Assembly: GCF_014696715.1 (NCBI RefSeq)
Contig: NZ_JACJQO010000012.1
Location: forward strand, 62,001 to 126,000
DNA from: Pseudanabaena sp. FACHB-2040
GTDB taxonomy: Bacteria > Cyanobacteriota > Cyanobacteriia > Phormidesmidales > Phormidesmidaceae
Direction: 5' to 3'
DNA: 64,000 bases
Every line of letters begins with the position of its first letter. Position 1 is the stretch's first letter. The notes under the pieces were generated by a model. The model was given only the letters and a program-made list of their open reading frames with translations, made no database searches and was not told where the DNA came from. Of the stretch, positions 25,993 through 34,445 are shown piece by piece. The position numbers were made by a program, and so were the translations under genes.

Positions 25993-26601
25993 ATGGCCCA
26001 CGATCCTCGTTCTTCCCATTCTGCCGAGCCACCTATGAATGCCGAACTCGACCTGCTGCACAGCATTCTAGATCCCAGTGCTACCTATCCCTGGAATCCC
26101 TACACCCCGGATAGTGAAGCCCATTTTGCTGAGTTAGAAACCAGCTGGGACGAGACAGGAACGATAGATGCGATCGCAGCCGGTTGGCAGAGGCTTTCAG
26201 CCCAGTTAAATACCCTTTGGCCAGCAGCCCCGATGGATCGAGCTGCTGCTCTAGCAGCAGCGCTGTCGCAGCAGTTTACGACTCTGCCAGATCAGATATT
26301 GAACACTTTGACTGAGCAGGCCCTGGTGCTGGTTAATACCGGGCGGCCTCGGATAGATCAGCTAGTGCAGTCTGTGCAGGCAGTCTTACTGGGTTGGGAC
26401 AAAGAAGACCTAGAAGCCTTGGCCCGACCTTTGGCCTATTCCCTGCGGGACGGGCGCGGCGAAATTTTGGATCTCCATATTCGCGCTTTACAGCAGAGCG
26501 ATTGGGCCGCACTCTCAGAGATAGAAAAAGCGCGGCTCAGTCTAGCCGTTGCCTCTGTTGCCCTTAATCAGGCTCAAGAATTAAGCGAATCCGCTTCCTA
26601 A
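25993..26601 (+). CDS. Conserved-type hypothetical protein downstream of the CHAT-FHA gene
   Basis: 202 residues from ATG 25993 (ATG 26035 would remove 14 residues; neither has a clear ribosome site). Entirely soluble and alpha-helical in pattern, Ala/Leu-rich. It has a conserved-looking start around LLHSILDPSATYPWNP and long amphipathic helices (AAALAAALSQQFTTLP, LVQSVQAVLLGWDKEDLEALARPLAYSLR). It is on the same strand as the phosphatase and CHAT-FHA genes, 153 bases behind the latter, and may belong to the same transcript. I do not recognise a domain; an adaptor or regulator is plausible but unproven. Confidence 0.6.
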   Translation: MAHDPRSSHSAEPPMNAELDLLHSILDPSATYPWNPYTPDSEAHFAELETSWDETGTIDAIAAGWQRLSAQLNTLWPAAPMDRAAALAAALSQQFTTLPDQILNTLTEQALVLVNTGRPRIDQLVQSVQAVLLGWDKEDLEALARPLAYSLRDGRGEILDLHIRALQQSDWAALSEIEKARLSLAVASVALNQAQELSESAS

Positions 26602-26660
26602 GGTTGGTTTTTCTGGCTGCCCCTTAACAGCGCGGCTGAATAGAAGTTCTGCCCCGTAGC

Positions 26661-28058
26661 CTACTGCCGCCAGACATCTGCTGGAGATCCTGAATTTTGA
26701 GGGCCTGAATTTTCTAGCGGTAGAGTTGACGGCAACGGCTGATCGCTCGTTGGCTCAGATGTCCCTTCTACTGGGGCCAGACTCTCGCCCGGAGTAATCA
26801 TCGATTCGGGGGCCAAGCGCCGAATCTGCTCGGTAAAATAGTTTTGGCGATGACCCAAATGCGCCGCTAAAATCAGCCCTTCTTGAAAGGCCGCAACCGC
26901 CTCTGTTGGTTGATCCAGCTCCTCATAGAGTTGACCCAACTGGTCAAAGTTTTCCATGATGGTGTAGGCATCGTAGACCTGACGGTTGACCAGCAGCCGC
27001 TGCTGATATAGGTAGAGCACATCATCTAAACGGCCGAGTGTTCGATATACCAAGGCCAGCTCATCGATGACCTGACTGGCAACCTCAAACTGCTCTAGGG
27101 TAATGGCGTTGGTGTAGGCTGCCTGGTAATAGCGAGAGGCAGCCTCTAAATTGCCCACCGTTTGAAAATTCTGTGCCGTCGCCCGCTGTAGCTCTGGCAC
27201 AACTTCAAGAACCTGCCCAGCCTGATAGAGATCCAGCAGCTCCTGCTGGACTACGGTGGCCTGCTCAAACTGCTGGGCCTGCTCTAGGTTGGCGATTTCT
27301 CGCTGTAAATAGGGAGCACTCAGGGGTGCAACCTGTCCCTGCACCAGCTGATACAGCTCTCGATAGGTTGTGGCTGCTGCCGCAAACTGAAACCAGTCAC
27401 TTTCAAGGGCAGCAATTTTTTCTAAATACGCCTGGTACACGACCGTATTGCCAGCAGTTACCGCTAGATTAGCGAGCTGGCGATAAAGTGCGATCGCATC
27501 GTTCGGCTCTCCCAAAATTTCAAACCCGGTAGCGATCTCGACCAGCAACCTCTGATCAAGAGGCGTAGCTGCCTCAACCTGCTGTCGTACCCGTCGAAGT
27601 TGAGCCGTTAGAAGCTGTATTTCCTGAGTCCGTCCGGCCTCCCAGGCATAGCCGCCGACTCGCTGAATCGCGGCAATCTCTTGCGGTACTCCCAGTAGCC
27701 GTCGCAGCCGCACCTCCCGAATCCAGAGGGCAAAAGCGACCTCTTCTTGCCCTGCCTGTAGGGCTGCTAGCGCTGCCTGGTTCAGCTCATCCAAGCCGGT
27801 TTCTAGGGCCAATCTTTCCAGGGGGCTGAGCGGCCGGCTGACGGGGGTTGTGGGCAGCAGCGGGTCTCGCGGCTCGTCTAGCAGCGGGTCGGAAAGAAAG
27901 GGTTCACTCACCTCTGGCCGCAAAATTTGAGCAGTCGCGGGCAGCGACCCCAACAAGAGGGTTAGTAAGGTGAGCTGTCCGGCAAAGACCAATCCCTTCC
28001 TCCACCAGATCTTGGATTGGCCCCCTCTGGCTCGGGCAGATCGAAGAAACTTGTCCAT
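26661..28058 (-). CDS. Exported tetratricopeptide-repeat protein
   Basis: 465 residues from ATG 28058; in-frame ATGs at 28079 and 28103 are possible. The basic start RARGGQSKIWWRKG leads into a hydrophobic signal sequence (VFAGQLTLLTLLLGSLPATA) with probable cleavage after ATA. About nine TPR-like helix pairs follow, for example NDAIALYRQLANLAVTAGNT and EAASRYYQAAYTNAITLEQF. Such repeats bind proteins or peptides; the location would be periplasm or thylakoid lumen. The end is Ser/Pro-rich. It is divergent from hemC and convergent with the gene at 25993. No partner identified. Confidence 0.75.
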   Translation of the reverse strand: MDKFLRSARARGGQSKIWWRKGLVFAGQLTLLTLLLGSLPATAQILRPEVSEPFLSDPLLDEPRDPLLPTTPVSRPLSPLERLALETGLDELNQAALAALQAGQEEVAFALWIREVRLRRLLGVPQEIAAIQRVGGYAWEAGRTQEIQLLTAQLRRVRQQVEAATPLDQRLLVEIATGFEILGEPNDAIALYRQLANLAVTAGNTVVYQAYLEKIAALESDWFQFAAAATTYRELYQLVQGQVAPLSAPYLQREIANLEQAQQFEQATVVQQELLDLYQAGQVLEVVPELQRATAQNFQTVGNLEAASRYYQAAYTNAITLEQFEVASQVIDELALVYRTLGRLDDVLYLYQQRLLVNRQVYDAYTIMENFDQLGQLYEELDQPTEAVAAFQEGLILAAHLGHRQNYFTEQIRRLAPESMITPGESLAPVEGTSEPTSDQPLPSTLPLENSGPQNSGSPADVWRQ

Positions 28059-28273
28059 AGTCCCTGGCCTCTGTCCCATAGCCCTGTCGTTACCAACCTT
28101 CATCTGGCTCAATCGTCCCCGATCATAGCTTCTAAGTGTGACAACCCTTTAACATCTAGGGTTCCTGCCCATGTCAGGGGCCGGATTACTGTACCCTAGA
28201 GATCTTGTCTGCACTGCCTTTGTCAAAAAGGCTGAAGTTTAACAACGAACGTTTACGCATCGTCTCGTATCGT

Positions 28274-29251
28274 ATGGCTTCCACTACCCCGTCCGTCCTC
28301 TCCGCCCCAACCCGCACCGTCCGCATCGTCTCCCGCAAGAGTCAGCTAGCTCTAATCCAGACTCACTGGGTGAGAGACGAGCTGCAAAAGCACTTTCCTA
28401 ACTTCACCTTCGAAGTGCAGACGATGGAGACGCAGGGAGACAAAGTGCTGGATGTGTCTCTCTCTAAAATTGGCGATAAGGGGCTGTTTACCCAGGAGCT
28501 AGAAGACACCATGCTCCGGGGCGATACTGATTTTGCCGTTCACTCTCTCAAAGATTTGCCCACTCGCTTGCCCCAGGGCCTGATGCTAGGCTGCATCACC
28601 GAGCGCGAAAACCCCGCCGATGCCCTGGTAGTCCACGAAAAGCACAAAGACAAAACCCTGGCAACGCTGCCCGAAGGGGCCGTGATTGGCACCTCCTCTC
28701 TGCGGCGATTGGCCCAGCTGCGGCACCACTACCCCCACCTCAGCTTTAAAGACATTCGCGGCAACCTCAATACCCGCCTGCGCAAGCTCGATGAAGGCGG
28801 CTACGATGCCATCATTCTGGCGGCAGCCGGATTGAACCGGATGGACATGAGCGATCGCATTCACGAAATTTTGCCCTCCGAAATCTCCCTGCATGCAGTG
28901 GGTCAGGGCGCATTAGGTATCGAGTGCCGGGAAGGCGATGAAGAAATTCTGGCCCTCCTGAAGGTTCTTTCCCATGCGCCGACCACCGCCCGCTGTTTGG
29001 CAGAACGAGCCTTTTTGCGGGAACTAGAAGGTGGCTGCCAGGTGCCCATCGGCGTCAATACGGTTTTAGAAGGCGATACTTTAACGCTGACCGGTGTGGT
29101 CGCTAGCCTAGACGGTCAGCGCCTCGTGAAGAACGCTGTTCAAGGCAGCACCAGCGAAGCTGAAGATATCGGTATTCGACTGGCCCGGCAACTCAGGGCA
29201 GAAGGGGCACAGCCCATTTTGGACGAGATTATAGCGGCAAACCGGTCATAG
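28274..29251 (+). CDS. hemC: Hydroxymethylbilane synthase (porphobilinogen deaminase)
   Basis: 325 residues from ATG 28274; the frame is open from 28205 but the family begins near [18 protein letters not shown]. It polymerises four porphobilinogens to hydroxymethylbilane, on the path to heme, chlorophyll and bilins. Visible motifs: SRKSQLAL at the active-site entrance, the catalytic Asp region [11 protein letters not shown] (about 98), [10 protein letters not shown], and the cofactor-binding Cys in [10 protein letters not shown] (about 255) that carries the dipyrromethane primer. A palindrome follows the stop and probably terminates transcription. Upstream, AACCCT/AGGGTT (28143-28163) is a weak dyad. 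Confidence 0.97.
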   Translation: MASTTPSVLSAPTRTVRIVSRKSQLALIQTHWVRDELQKHFPNFTFEVQTMETQGDKVLDVSLSKIGDKGLFTQELEDTMLRGDTDFAVHSLKDLPTRLPQGLMLGCITERENPADALVVHEKHKDKTLATLPEGAVIGTSSLRRLAQLRHHYPHLSFKDIRGNLNTRLRKLDEGGYDAIILAAAGLNRMDMSDRIHEILPSEISLHAVGQGALGIECREGDEEILALLKVLSHAPTTARCLAERAFLRELEGGCQVPIGVNTVLEGDTLTLTGVVASLDGQRLVKNAVQGSTSEAEDIGIRLARQLRAEGAQPILDEIIAANRS

Positions 29252-29259
29252 ACACGAGA

Positions 29260-29281
29260 ACGGGGAGACGCGTCTCCCCGT
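29260..29281 (+). terminator. GC-rich palindrome after hemC (probable terminator)
   Basis: A perfect 22-base palindrome ACGGGGAGACG/CGTCTCCCCGT starts eight bases after the hemC stop and is followed by CTTTCT. The core GGGGAGACGCGTCTCCCC resembles dispersed cyanobacterial palindromes, so it may be a repeat copy used as a terminator. Confidence 0.6.
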
Positions 29282-29377
29282 CTTTCTAAAGATTGTTATC
29301 CCATTTCCCTCAAAAGAGCAGAGTCGGGTGAAGATGCCTGACAACGTGCTTTTGTAAGGTACTTTTGGAGACTGGGC

Positions 29378-30331
29378 ATGAACAAGGGAACAGATGAGCA
29401 GGCGACTTCCACAGCGGAGCATTCTGACATCACCCTGTTGTTAACCCCAGCAGTTTTAGAGCGAGTTCGCCAGGGGGTTGATGCCGCCCGCCATCCAGAA
29501 GTTCGCAAACATATTCAGGAAGCCTTAGACGAAATTGGGGCTATTGCCGAGGGTAAGCCCGATCCAAGGGTAAGCGGCTCTTTCCGCCGTTGGGTTATGC
29601 GTCGGTGGCTCAAGGCCCTATTTCGAATTCGAATCGAAAATCCTGAATATATCCCCCGAGAGCCAGTCGTTCTGGTGGGAAACCATTTGGGCCACATCGA
29701 CCCCTTTTTGCTGCTGGCCGTAGTGCCGCCTACCCCCTACTACTACATCCTGGGCGATGCCCGCACTCTCTACAACCAACGCTGGAAGCGCTGGCTAGCT
29801 GGCTGGGCTGGGGGAGTGATTCCTCTAGAGCGGTGGTGGAAGGAAGAACTAGCGGTTATCGCCGCTGCTAAAGCTGGTCAAGACGACTTGAAGCCTCTTG
29901 CTAACGACATTGAGCAGCACGTCCCCAACGGCAGCTCAATTCAACAGTTGCGGCAGATTGACGAATCTGTTCAAGCCATTCTCAAGCGGGGAGACAGCCT
30001 ATTGCTGTTTCCCGAGGGACGTTTGGGCAGTCAGGAAGGACAGCTACATTTGCCGCTTAAGCGGGGTACGGTGATCTATGCAATCCGCTCGGGAGTTCCC
30101 ATCGTGCCGGTTGCCCTGATTGGTACCCAAAACCTTTACTTCCGTAAAACGCTGACGGTGCGCTTTGGCAAACCTCTACCATTGGGTCAAAGCAAGCGCC
30201 CCAAGCGCCAGGAGATTGATGCAGCGCTGGCCCAAGTAGAGCAAGCGCTACTAGCGTTGCTGCCTGCCCAGTATCAGGAGCCCGCAGGCATCAAGCTGTT
30301 TCAAGGCTGGCTCAATCATTTGTTCTGGTAA
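29378..30331 (+). CDS. Lysophospholipid acyltransferase (PlsC-like)
   Basis: 317 residues, with GGAG seven bases before ATG 29378. A PlsC-type acyltransferase domain occupies about residues 70-290. It has the catalytic HX4D motif in VGNHLGHIDPFLLL (His near 108, Asp near 113) and the phosphate-binding FPEGRLGSQEGQLHLPLKRG near residue 211. Members transfer acyl chains to lysophosphatidate or related lipids at the membrane. Whether this is the main sn-2 acyltransferase or a paralogue is not visible. There is an extra 60-residue helical N-terminus and an insertion around residues 165-205. Confidence 0.85.
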   Translation: MNKGTDEQATSTAEHSDITLLLTPAVLERVRQGVDAARHPEVRKHIQEALDEIGAIAEGKPDPRVSGSFRRWVMRRWLKALFRIRIENPEYIPREPVVLVGNHLGHIDPFLLLAVVPPTPYYYILGDARTLYNQRWKRWLAGWAGGVIPLERWWKEELAVIAAAKAGQDDLKPLANDIEQHVPNGSSIQQLRQIDESVQAILKRGDSLLLFPEGRLGSQEGQLHLPLKRGTVIYAIRSGVPIVPVALIGTQNLYFRKTLTVRFGKPLPLGQSKRPKRQEIDAALAQVEQALLALLPAQYQEPAGIKLFQGWLNHLFW

Positions 30332-30390
30332 CCGTATTCGGTTTAGACGGTGTAAAAACCGCTGAGCTACTCTGGTAAGCCACACCTGAC

Positions 30391-30431
30391 CTCTGTTCTT
30401 TGATCTGTCACGATCAATTCAAAGGACAGAG
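30391..30431 (+). promoter_or_regulatory. Inverted repeat overlapping the ribosome site of the DUF1232 gene
   Basis: CTCTGTTCTTTGA (30391-30403) and TCAAAGGACAGAG (30419-30431) form a 13-base dyad with one mismatch and a 15-base loop. The right arm ends in the GAGGAG ribosome-binding region, ten bases before ATG 30441. It could act as an RNA hairpin limiting translation or as an operator. Confidence 0.45.
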
Positions 30432-30440
30432 GAGACAAGC

Positions 30441-30746
30441 ATGAAAAACCGGCTGCTGGGTCGAGCTATTGAAAACAGGTATCGCAACCTGATTCGCCAT
30501 CCTAAATGGCGCTGGTGGGTGATCTTAGGTTCCTTGCTTTATCTGGTGAGTCCGCTAGACTTTTTGCCTGATATCTTCCCGGTGATTGGCTGGATTGATG
30601 ATGGCTTAATCGCCACACTTGCCATCACTGAGATCAGCCAATTTCTGCTCGAAAATCGACGCCATGTCGGGCGAAAGTTTACTTCAAACTCCTCTGAGAA
30701 GGCTGAAGAAGCTGTGATTGACGTCCCCTCAGTTTCGGTCGCCTAA
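30441..30746 (+). CDS. DUF1232 (YkvA-type) small membrane protein
   Basis: 101 residues. The DUF1232 core is clear: WVILGSLLYLVSPLDFLPDIFPVIGWIDDGLIATLA, two short hydrophobic segments around the invariant SPxDFxPD and DD pair. Short basic N-terminus (NRYRNLIRHPKWRWW) and acidic C-terminus. Function of the family is unknown; it sits in the membrane. It has a good GGAG ribosome site embedded in an inverted repeat, and the gene at 30787 follows after 40 bases, so the two are probably one operon. Confidence 0.85.
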   Translation: MKNRLLGRAIENRYRNLIRHPKWRWWVILGSLLYLVSPLDFLPDIFPVIGWIDDGLIATLAITEISQFLLENRRHVGRKFTSNSSEKAEEAVIDVPSVSVA

Positions 30747-30786
30747 CCCTTTCTAAATCAACTATTCTTCAATTGAGAGAGAACAC

Positions 30787-31359
30787 ATGACTACTTCTGT
30801 AAAAGAACAGCTCAATACTGACTGGCAAAAGGCTCAAGAGGTTGGTGGCCAGAGAGCATCTCGACTGCGTGAAATTTTGAAATCAGCCTCCTCAGAAGCG
30901 TTTACAGAACTGAAGGGGGGGTCTTCTGAAATCCGGGAGCTAAGCCGGGAAGCTTTAGCTGGCCTGATTGCCTATTTAAAGATGCAAGACGTGAGCGGTG
31001 AAGCGACCCGTGCACCTCAAGCTTCTGCTGTAGAGAGTGACCTCATTTTGATTGAGGCGCAAGCTGGTGGAGAAACCACTGAAAAGGCTCTACCTTCCTG
31101 GCGGCAGCTATTGACCGAACTCTTTGGCCTAGTGCGCGATCGCCGTGCTGATTGGATACAGCTGCTTGGACGGCAAGTTAATCGCTACACCGTAAAAGTG
31201 GATAGCGAGTTGACTCAGGAATATGGCGATCGCTACCAGCGCGTCAAAGAGCAGTTCCAGAAAGCGCGTCGCTACAGCGTGGCTGCCCCTTCGGCCAGCA
31301 CTAAGACCGCTACTGAAGCTCCGGCAACTCCAGTCGAAATTGAAGTGCTGGAAGACTAA
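30787..31359 (+). CDS. Soluble coiled-coil hypothetical protein in operon with the DUF1232 gene
   Basis: 190 residues behind a GAGAG site. Helical throughout: N-terminal QKAQEVGGQRASRLREILKSASSEAF, then SSEIRELSREALAGLIAYLKM, a variable middle, and a C-terminal half with RQLLTELFGLVRDRRADWIQLL and an amphipathic Arg/Lys-rich helix. The Ala/Pro/Thr-rich tail ends in acidic residues. It resembles apolipoprotein/phasin-like amphipathic proteins of cyanobacteria in style, but I cannot name a family. The neighbouring DUF1232 membrane protein may be its partner. A strong terminator follows. Confidence 0.65.
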   Translation: MTTSVKEQLNTDWQKAQEVGGQRASRLREILKSASSEAFTELKGGSSEIRELSREALAGLIAYLKMQDVSGEATRAPQASAVESDLILIEAQAGGETTEKALPSWRQLLTELFGLVRDRRADWIQLLGRQVNRYTVKVDSELTQEYGDRYQRVKEQFQKARRYSVAAPSASTKTATEAPATPVEIEVLED

Positions 31360-31425
31360 TTTTTATCGAGTTCGAGTGGTCTGACACGGCTAGAAGTTTG
31401 TTTGCGAGAAGTTGAAGACTTAGCT

Positions 31426-31452
31426 ATGGGGGCAGGAAATTCCTGCCCCCAT
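31426..31452 (+). terminator. Rho-independent terminator after the 30441-31359 operon
   Basis: ATGGGGGCAGGAA/TTCCTGCCCCCAT form a 13-bp stem with a single-base centre, followed by TTTCTGTG. It lies 66 bases after the stop at 31359. Confidence 0.75.
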
Positions 31453-31564
31453 TTTCTGTGCTCTGGTTCTGTGTTCTAGTTCTGCCTTTCCGATGTAAAA
31501 CTATGAGCGTAGGATCTCCATTACAGGAATGCCTACGTCCTTTACTTGCCAAGGATAGACAGCT

Positions 31565-32935
31565 GTGTCCACGCTTCTGGTCAAAAACATTCACACGCTG
31601 GTGACAATGGATGGGCAGCGGCGGGAGATCCGGCAGGGGGCGCTGTGGGTACGAGATCGTGTGATTGAGCAGGTGGGTACGACGGCTGAACTGCCGCAGA
31701 CCGCAGATGAGGTGTTGGACTTGCAGGATCGTCATGTGGTTCTGCCAGGGCTAGTCAACACCCATCACCATTTTTTTCAAACTCTGACGCGGGCGGTTCC
31801 GGCGGCGCAGAACTCGGAACTCTTTGGCTGGCTGCAGGGACTGCTGCCGATTTGGGCCAATCTGTCGTCAGAGGCGATTCGGGTGAGTGCTCAAATTGCG
31901 GCGGCTGAACTGATGCTGTCGGGCTGTACGACCGCCAGCGATCATCTCTATATCTATCCCAATGGCTGCACCTTGGATGACGAGATTGAGGCGATTCAGG
32001 AAATTGGGCTGCGGTTTCATGCTAGCCGGGGCAGCTTGAGCCTGGGTCAGAGTCAGGGAGGGCTGCCGCCCGATGCGATGGTGGAGCAGGAGGATTTTAT
32101 TCTCAAGGACTCTCAGCGGCTGATTGAGCAATACCACGACAATGCTCGCTATGCCATGCTGCGGGTTACGCTAGCACCCTGTTCTCCCTTTACTGTTTCC
32201 CAGGACCTGATGCGGGAGTCGGCGGCGCTGGCGCGATCGCATCCAGGGGTACGCCTGCACACCCACCTGGCAGAAAATGCCAATGACGTGGCCTACAGCC
32301 TAGAGCGGTTTGGCCTGCTGCCGGAAGACTATGCTCGCTCGGTGGGCTGGCTGGGGCCGGATGTGTGGCATGCCCACTGCGTGAAGCTGGACGAGGCTGC
32401 GATCGCAACTTTTGGTCAAACCGGCACAGGCGTTGCCCACTGCCCCTGTAGCAATATGCGGTTGGCTAGCGGCATGGCCCCTCTCCGCCAAATGCTCGAC
32501 CACAAAGTGCCTGTAGGGCTAGGCGTTGATGGCTCTGCTTCAAACGATGCCGGTCATCTTTTTCAGGAGGCGCGAACGGCACTGCTGTTGGCCCGCGTGC
32601 GTGAGGAAGACCCCGCTGCCTTGACTGCTCGTGAGGCCCTGGAAATCGCGACGCGGGGTGGAGCGCGAGTGCTGGGCCGAGACGACATCGGCTATCTGGC
32701 AGCAGGTATGGCCGCTGATTTTATTGCCGTGAATATCGATAGCCCAGCCTTTGCGGGGGCCTATGCTGACCTAGTGGCGGCCCTTCTACTGTGCCGGGTT
32801 GACCGGGTAGCCTACAGCTTTATCAACGGGCGCAAGGTTATCGACCAAGGCCGCCTGACTACCTTGGATCTGCCGCTGCTGGTAGAGCGGCACAATCGAA
32901 CGGCACAAGCCCTGTTAGCCGCCGCCAAGCGCTGA
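31565..32935 (+). CDS. 8-oxoguanine deaminase (amidohydrolase superfamily)
   Basis: 456 residues with GTG start. It belongs to the guanine/8-oxoguanine, TrzN/AtzB-like amidohydrolases: metal motif NTHHHFFQT (about residue 67), HTHLAEN (about 237), WHAHCVKL, the catalytic HCPCSNMRLASG block and the metal Asp in GLGVDGSASND. The stretch VVLPGLVNTHHHFFQTLTRA with SGCTTASDHLYIYPNG and DD matches the 8-oxoguanine deaminase group, which removes the amino group of oxidised guanine to give urate. The narrower substrate call is from family resemblance. Cytoplasmic, transcribed alone. Confidence 0.85.
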   Translation: MSTLLVKNIHTLVTMDGQRREIRQGALWVRDRVIEQVGTTAELPQTADEVLDLQDRHVVLPGLVNTHHHFFQTLTRAVPAAQNSELFGWLQGLLPIWANLSSEAIRVSAQIAAAELMLSGCTTASDHLYIYPNGCTLDDEIEAIQEIGLRFHASRGSLSLGQSQGGLPPDAMVEQEDFILKDSQRLIEQYHDNARYAMLRVTLAPCSPFTVSQDLMRESAALARSHPGVRLHTHLAENANDVAYSLERFGLLPEDYARSVGWLGPDVWHAHCVKLDEAAIATFGQTGTGVAHCPCSNMRLASGMAPLRQMLDHKVPVGLGVDGSASNDAGHLFQEARTALLLARVREEDPAALTAREALEIATRGGARVLGRDDIGYLAAGMAADFIAVNIDSPAFAGAYADLVAALLLCRVDRVAYSFINGRKVIDQGRLTTLDLPLLVERHNRTAQALLAAAKR

Positions 32936-33102
32936 ACCTAGGGTTAAAAAGCCTGAAAATAAAGTTTCTGAGGGGATTGTGCCGATGGAATGGTCGTTGG
33001 CAGGATCGCTGCCCATAATAAGGGTGTCGCTTGAACCTGTTTGCGTCTTTGCAGGATCGGACGAGTCTGTCCTCTCGCTGCTAACCCTGCCAGGTAAGTC
33101 CT

Positions 33103-34395
33103 ATGTCCATTGCAGATCTTTTGAATACGGGTATTGAACAGGCCCGCCTGGGCTCTTTTCAAACAGCGATTGCCCAATTTGATCAGATCATTCATCTCGA
33201 TCCTAGCTGTGCCAAAGCCTACTACAACCGGGGCTGTGCCTACCGCGATCTCCAGAACCCAGAAGCGGCTATCCAAGATTTTTCTCGCGCCATTCAGCTC
33301 AGCCCTGATTTTGTCAATGCCTACATTAACCGAGGCAGCACCTTCCGAGTGCTGGGCCAAGTAGAGCCGGCCTTAGCCGACTTTGATACGGCTATTCGGT
33401 TAGCGCCTGAGGGGGTCAAAGCCTTTGCTAATCGAGGGCGACTGCGCCTAGATTTAGAAAACTATAGCGGTGCGATCGCAGATCTTACAACCGTTCTCCT
33501 GCGTCAGCCTAGGTTTGCCAAGATGTATCTCTGGCGAGGCCTAACCTACCTCAAACAGGGAGCCCATGAGGCCCTCGCCCAGAACCGCCGGGAGGCCTAT
33601 CAACTGGCCATTGCCGATTTAAATCAGGCGCTCCAGCTCAAGCCCAAGCTGGCCGAAGCCTATAACTACCGCGCGGTCGCCTATTTTCAGCTGGGTAACT
33701 TTTATCAGGCGGCGCTAGATCTCAATCAGGCATTGGCCCAGCAGGCCGATTTTGTAGAAGCTTATATCAACCGGGGCATGCTGCGCCACGAACTGGGCGA
33801 CTACCCAGGCGCAATCGACGACTACACAACGGTGCTCGAGCTTGACCCCAGCCTGCAGGAGCAGGCCTACAACCAGACCCTGGTGGGTCTAGCCCTGTCC
33901 AGCCCTCAAGACACCCTGAGTGAAGATAAGCCTCTAAATCTGCGCTTCCGGTTGGCCGACCTCTACGACCATCGGGGCACTCTACGGGCTCAGGTTGGCG
34001 ATTTGGAAGGTGCGATCGCAGATTTTTCCCTGGCCAGCCGCTTCAATGCAACAGCCCCTCGTGTCTATGCCAACCGGGGCAGAATCTTCAGCGAACTCCA
34101 ACGCTACATGGAGGCAATCGCCGACTTTGACAAAGCGATCTTACTCAAACCCAGCTACGCTCTAGCCTACTGTCATCGCGGCTACGCCCTGTATCACGTG
34201 CAAGACTGGACCACAGCCCTAGAAGATTTTAACCAAGCCATTGAACTAGACCCTCATTTGGCCGAAGCTTATATTGGTCGAGGACATACCAGCATTCAGC
34301 TACAGCAAGACGCCGAACTGGCCATGAACGACTTTCGTAAAGCCCTAGCCCTTTCCTGGGAAACCGGGATTTCCAAGCGATCACGGCTGATTTAG
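33103..34395 (+). CDS. Tetratricopeptide-repeat protein
   Basis: 430 residues composed almost wholly of about eleven TPR units (34 residues each). The motif is very regular: AKAYYNRGCAYRDLQNPEAAIQDF, VNAYINRGSTFRVLG, AEAYNYRAVAYFQLGNF. There is no signal peptide or membrane helix, so cytoplasmic. TPR stacks are scaffolds for protein complexes; in cyanobacteria they serve photosystem assembly among many roles. No specific ligand can be inferred. One repeat near residue 260 is interrupted by a 25-residue insertion (VGLALSSPQDTLSEDKPLN). It is convergent with the PRC-barrel gene. Confidence 0.9.
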   Translation: MSIADLLNTGIEQARLGSFQTAIAQFDQIIHLDPSCAKAYYNRGCAYRDLQNPEAAIQDFSRAIQLSPDFVNAYINRGSTFRVLGQVEPALADFDTAIRLAPEGVKAFANRGRLRLDLENYSGAIADLTTVLLRQPRFAKMYLWRGLTYLKQGAHEALAQNRREAYQLAIADLNQALQLKPKLAEAYNYRAVAYFQLGNFYQAALDLNQALAQQADFVEAYINRGMLRHELGDYPGAIDDYTTVLELDPSLQEQAYNQTLVGLALSSPQDTLSEDKPLNLRFRLADLYDHRGTLRAQVGDLEGAIADFSLASRFNATAPRVYANRGRIFSELQRYMEAIADFDKAILLKPSYALAYCHRGYALYHVQDWTTALEDFNQAIELDPHLAEAYIGRGHTSIQLQQDAELAMNDFRKALALSWETGISKRSRLI

Positions 34396-34445
34396 GCAAA
34401 TGAGGAGACAGGAGAGCAAAACCTTCTATCTTTTGCCTTTTACCC

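Noticed and set aside
33103-34395. TPR gene considered as partner of the CHAT-FHA gene, as in TPR-CHAT systems
   Set aside because: It is 7 kb away, in a different transcript, and has no CRISPR genes nearby.
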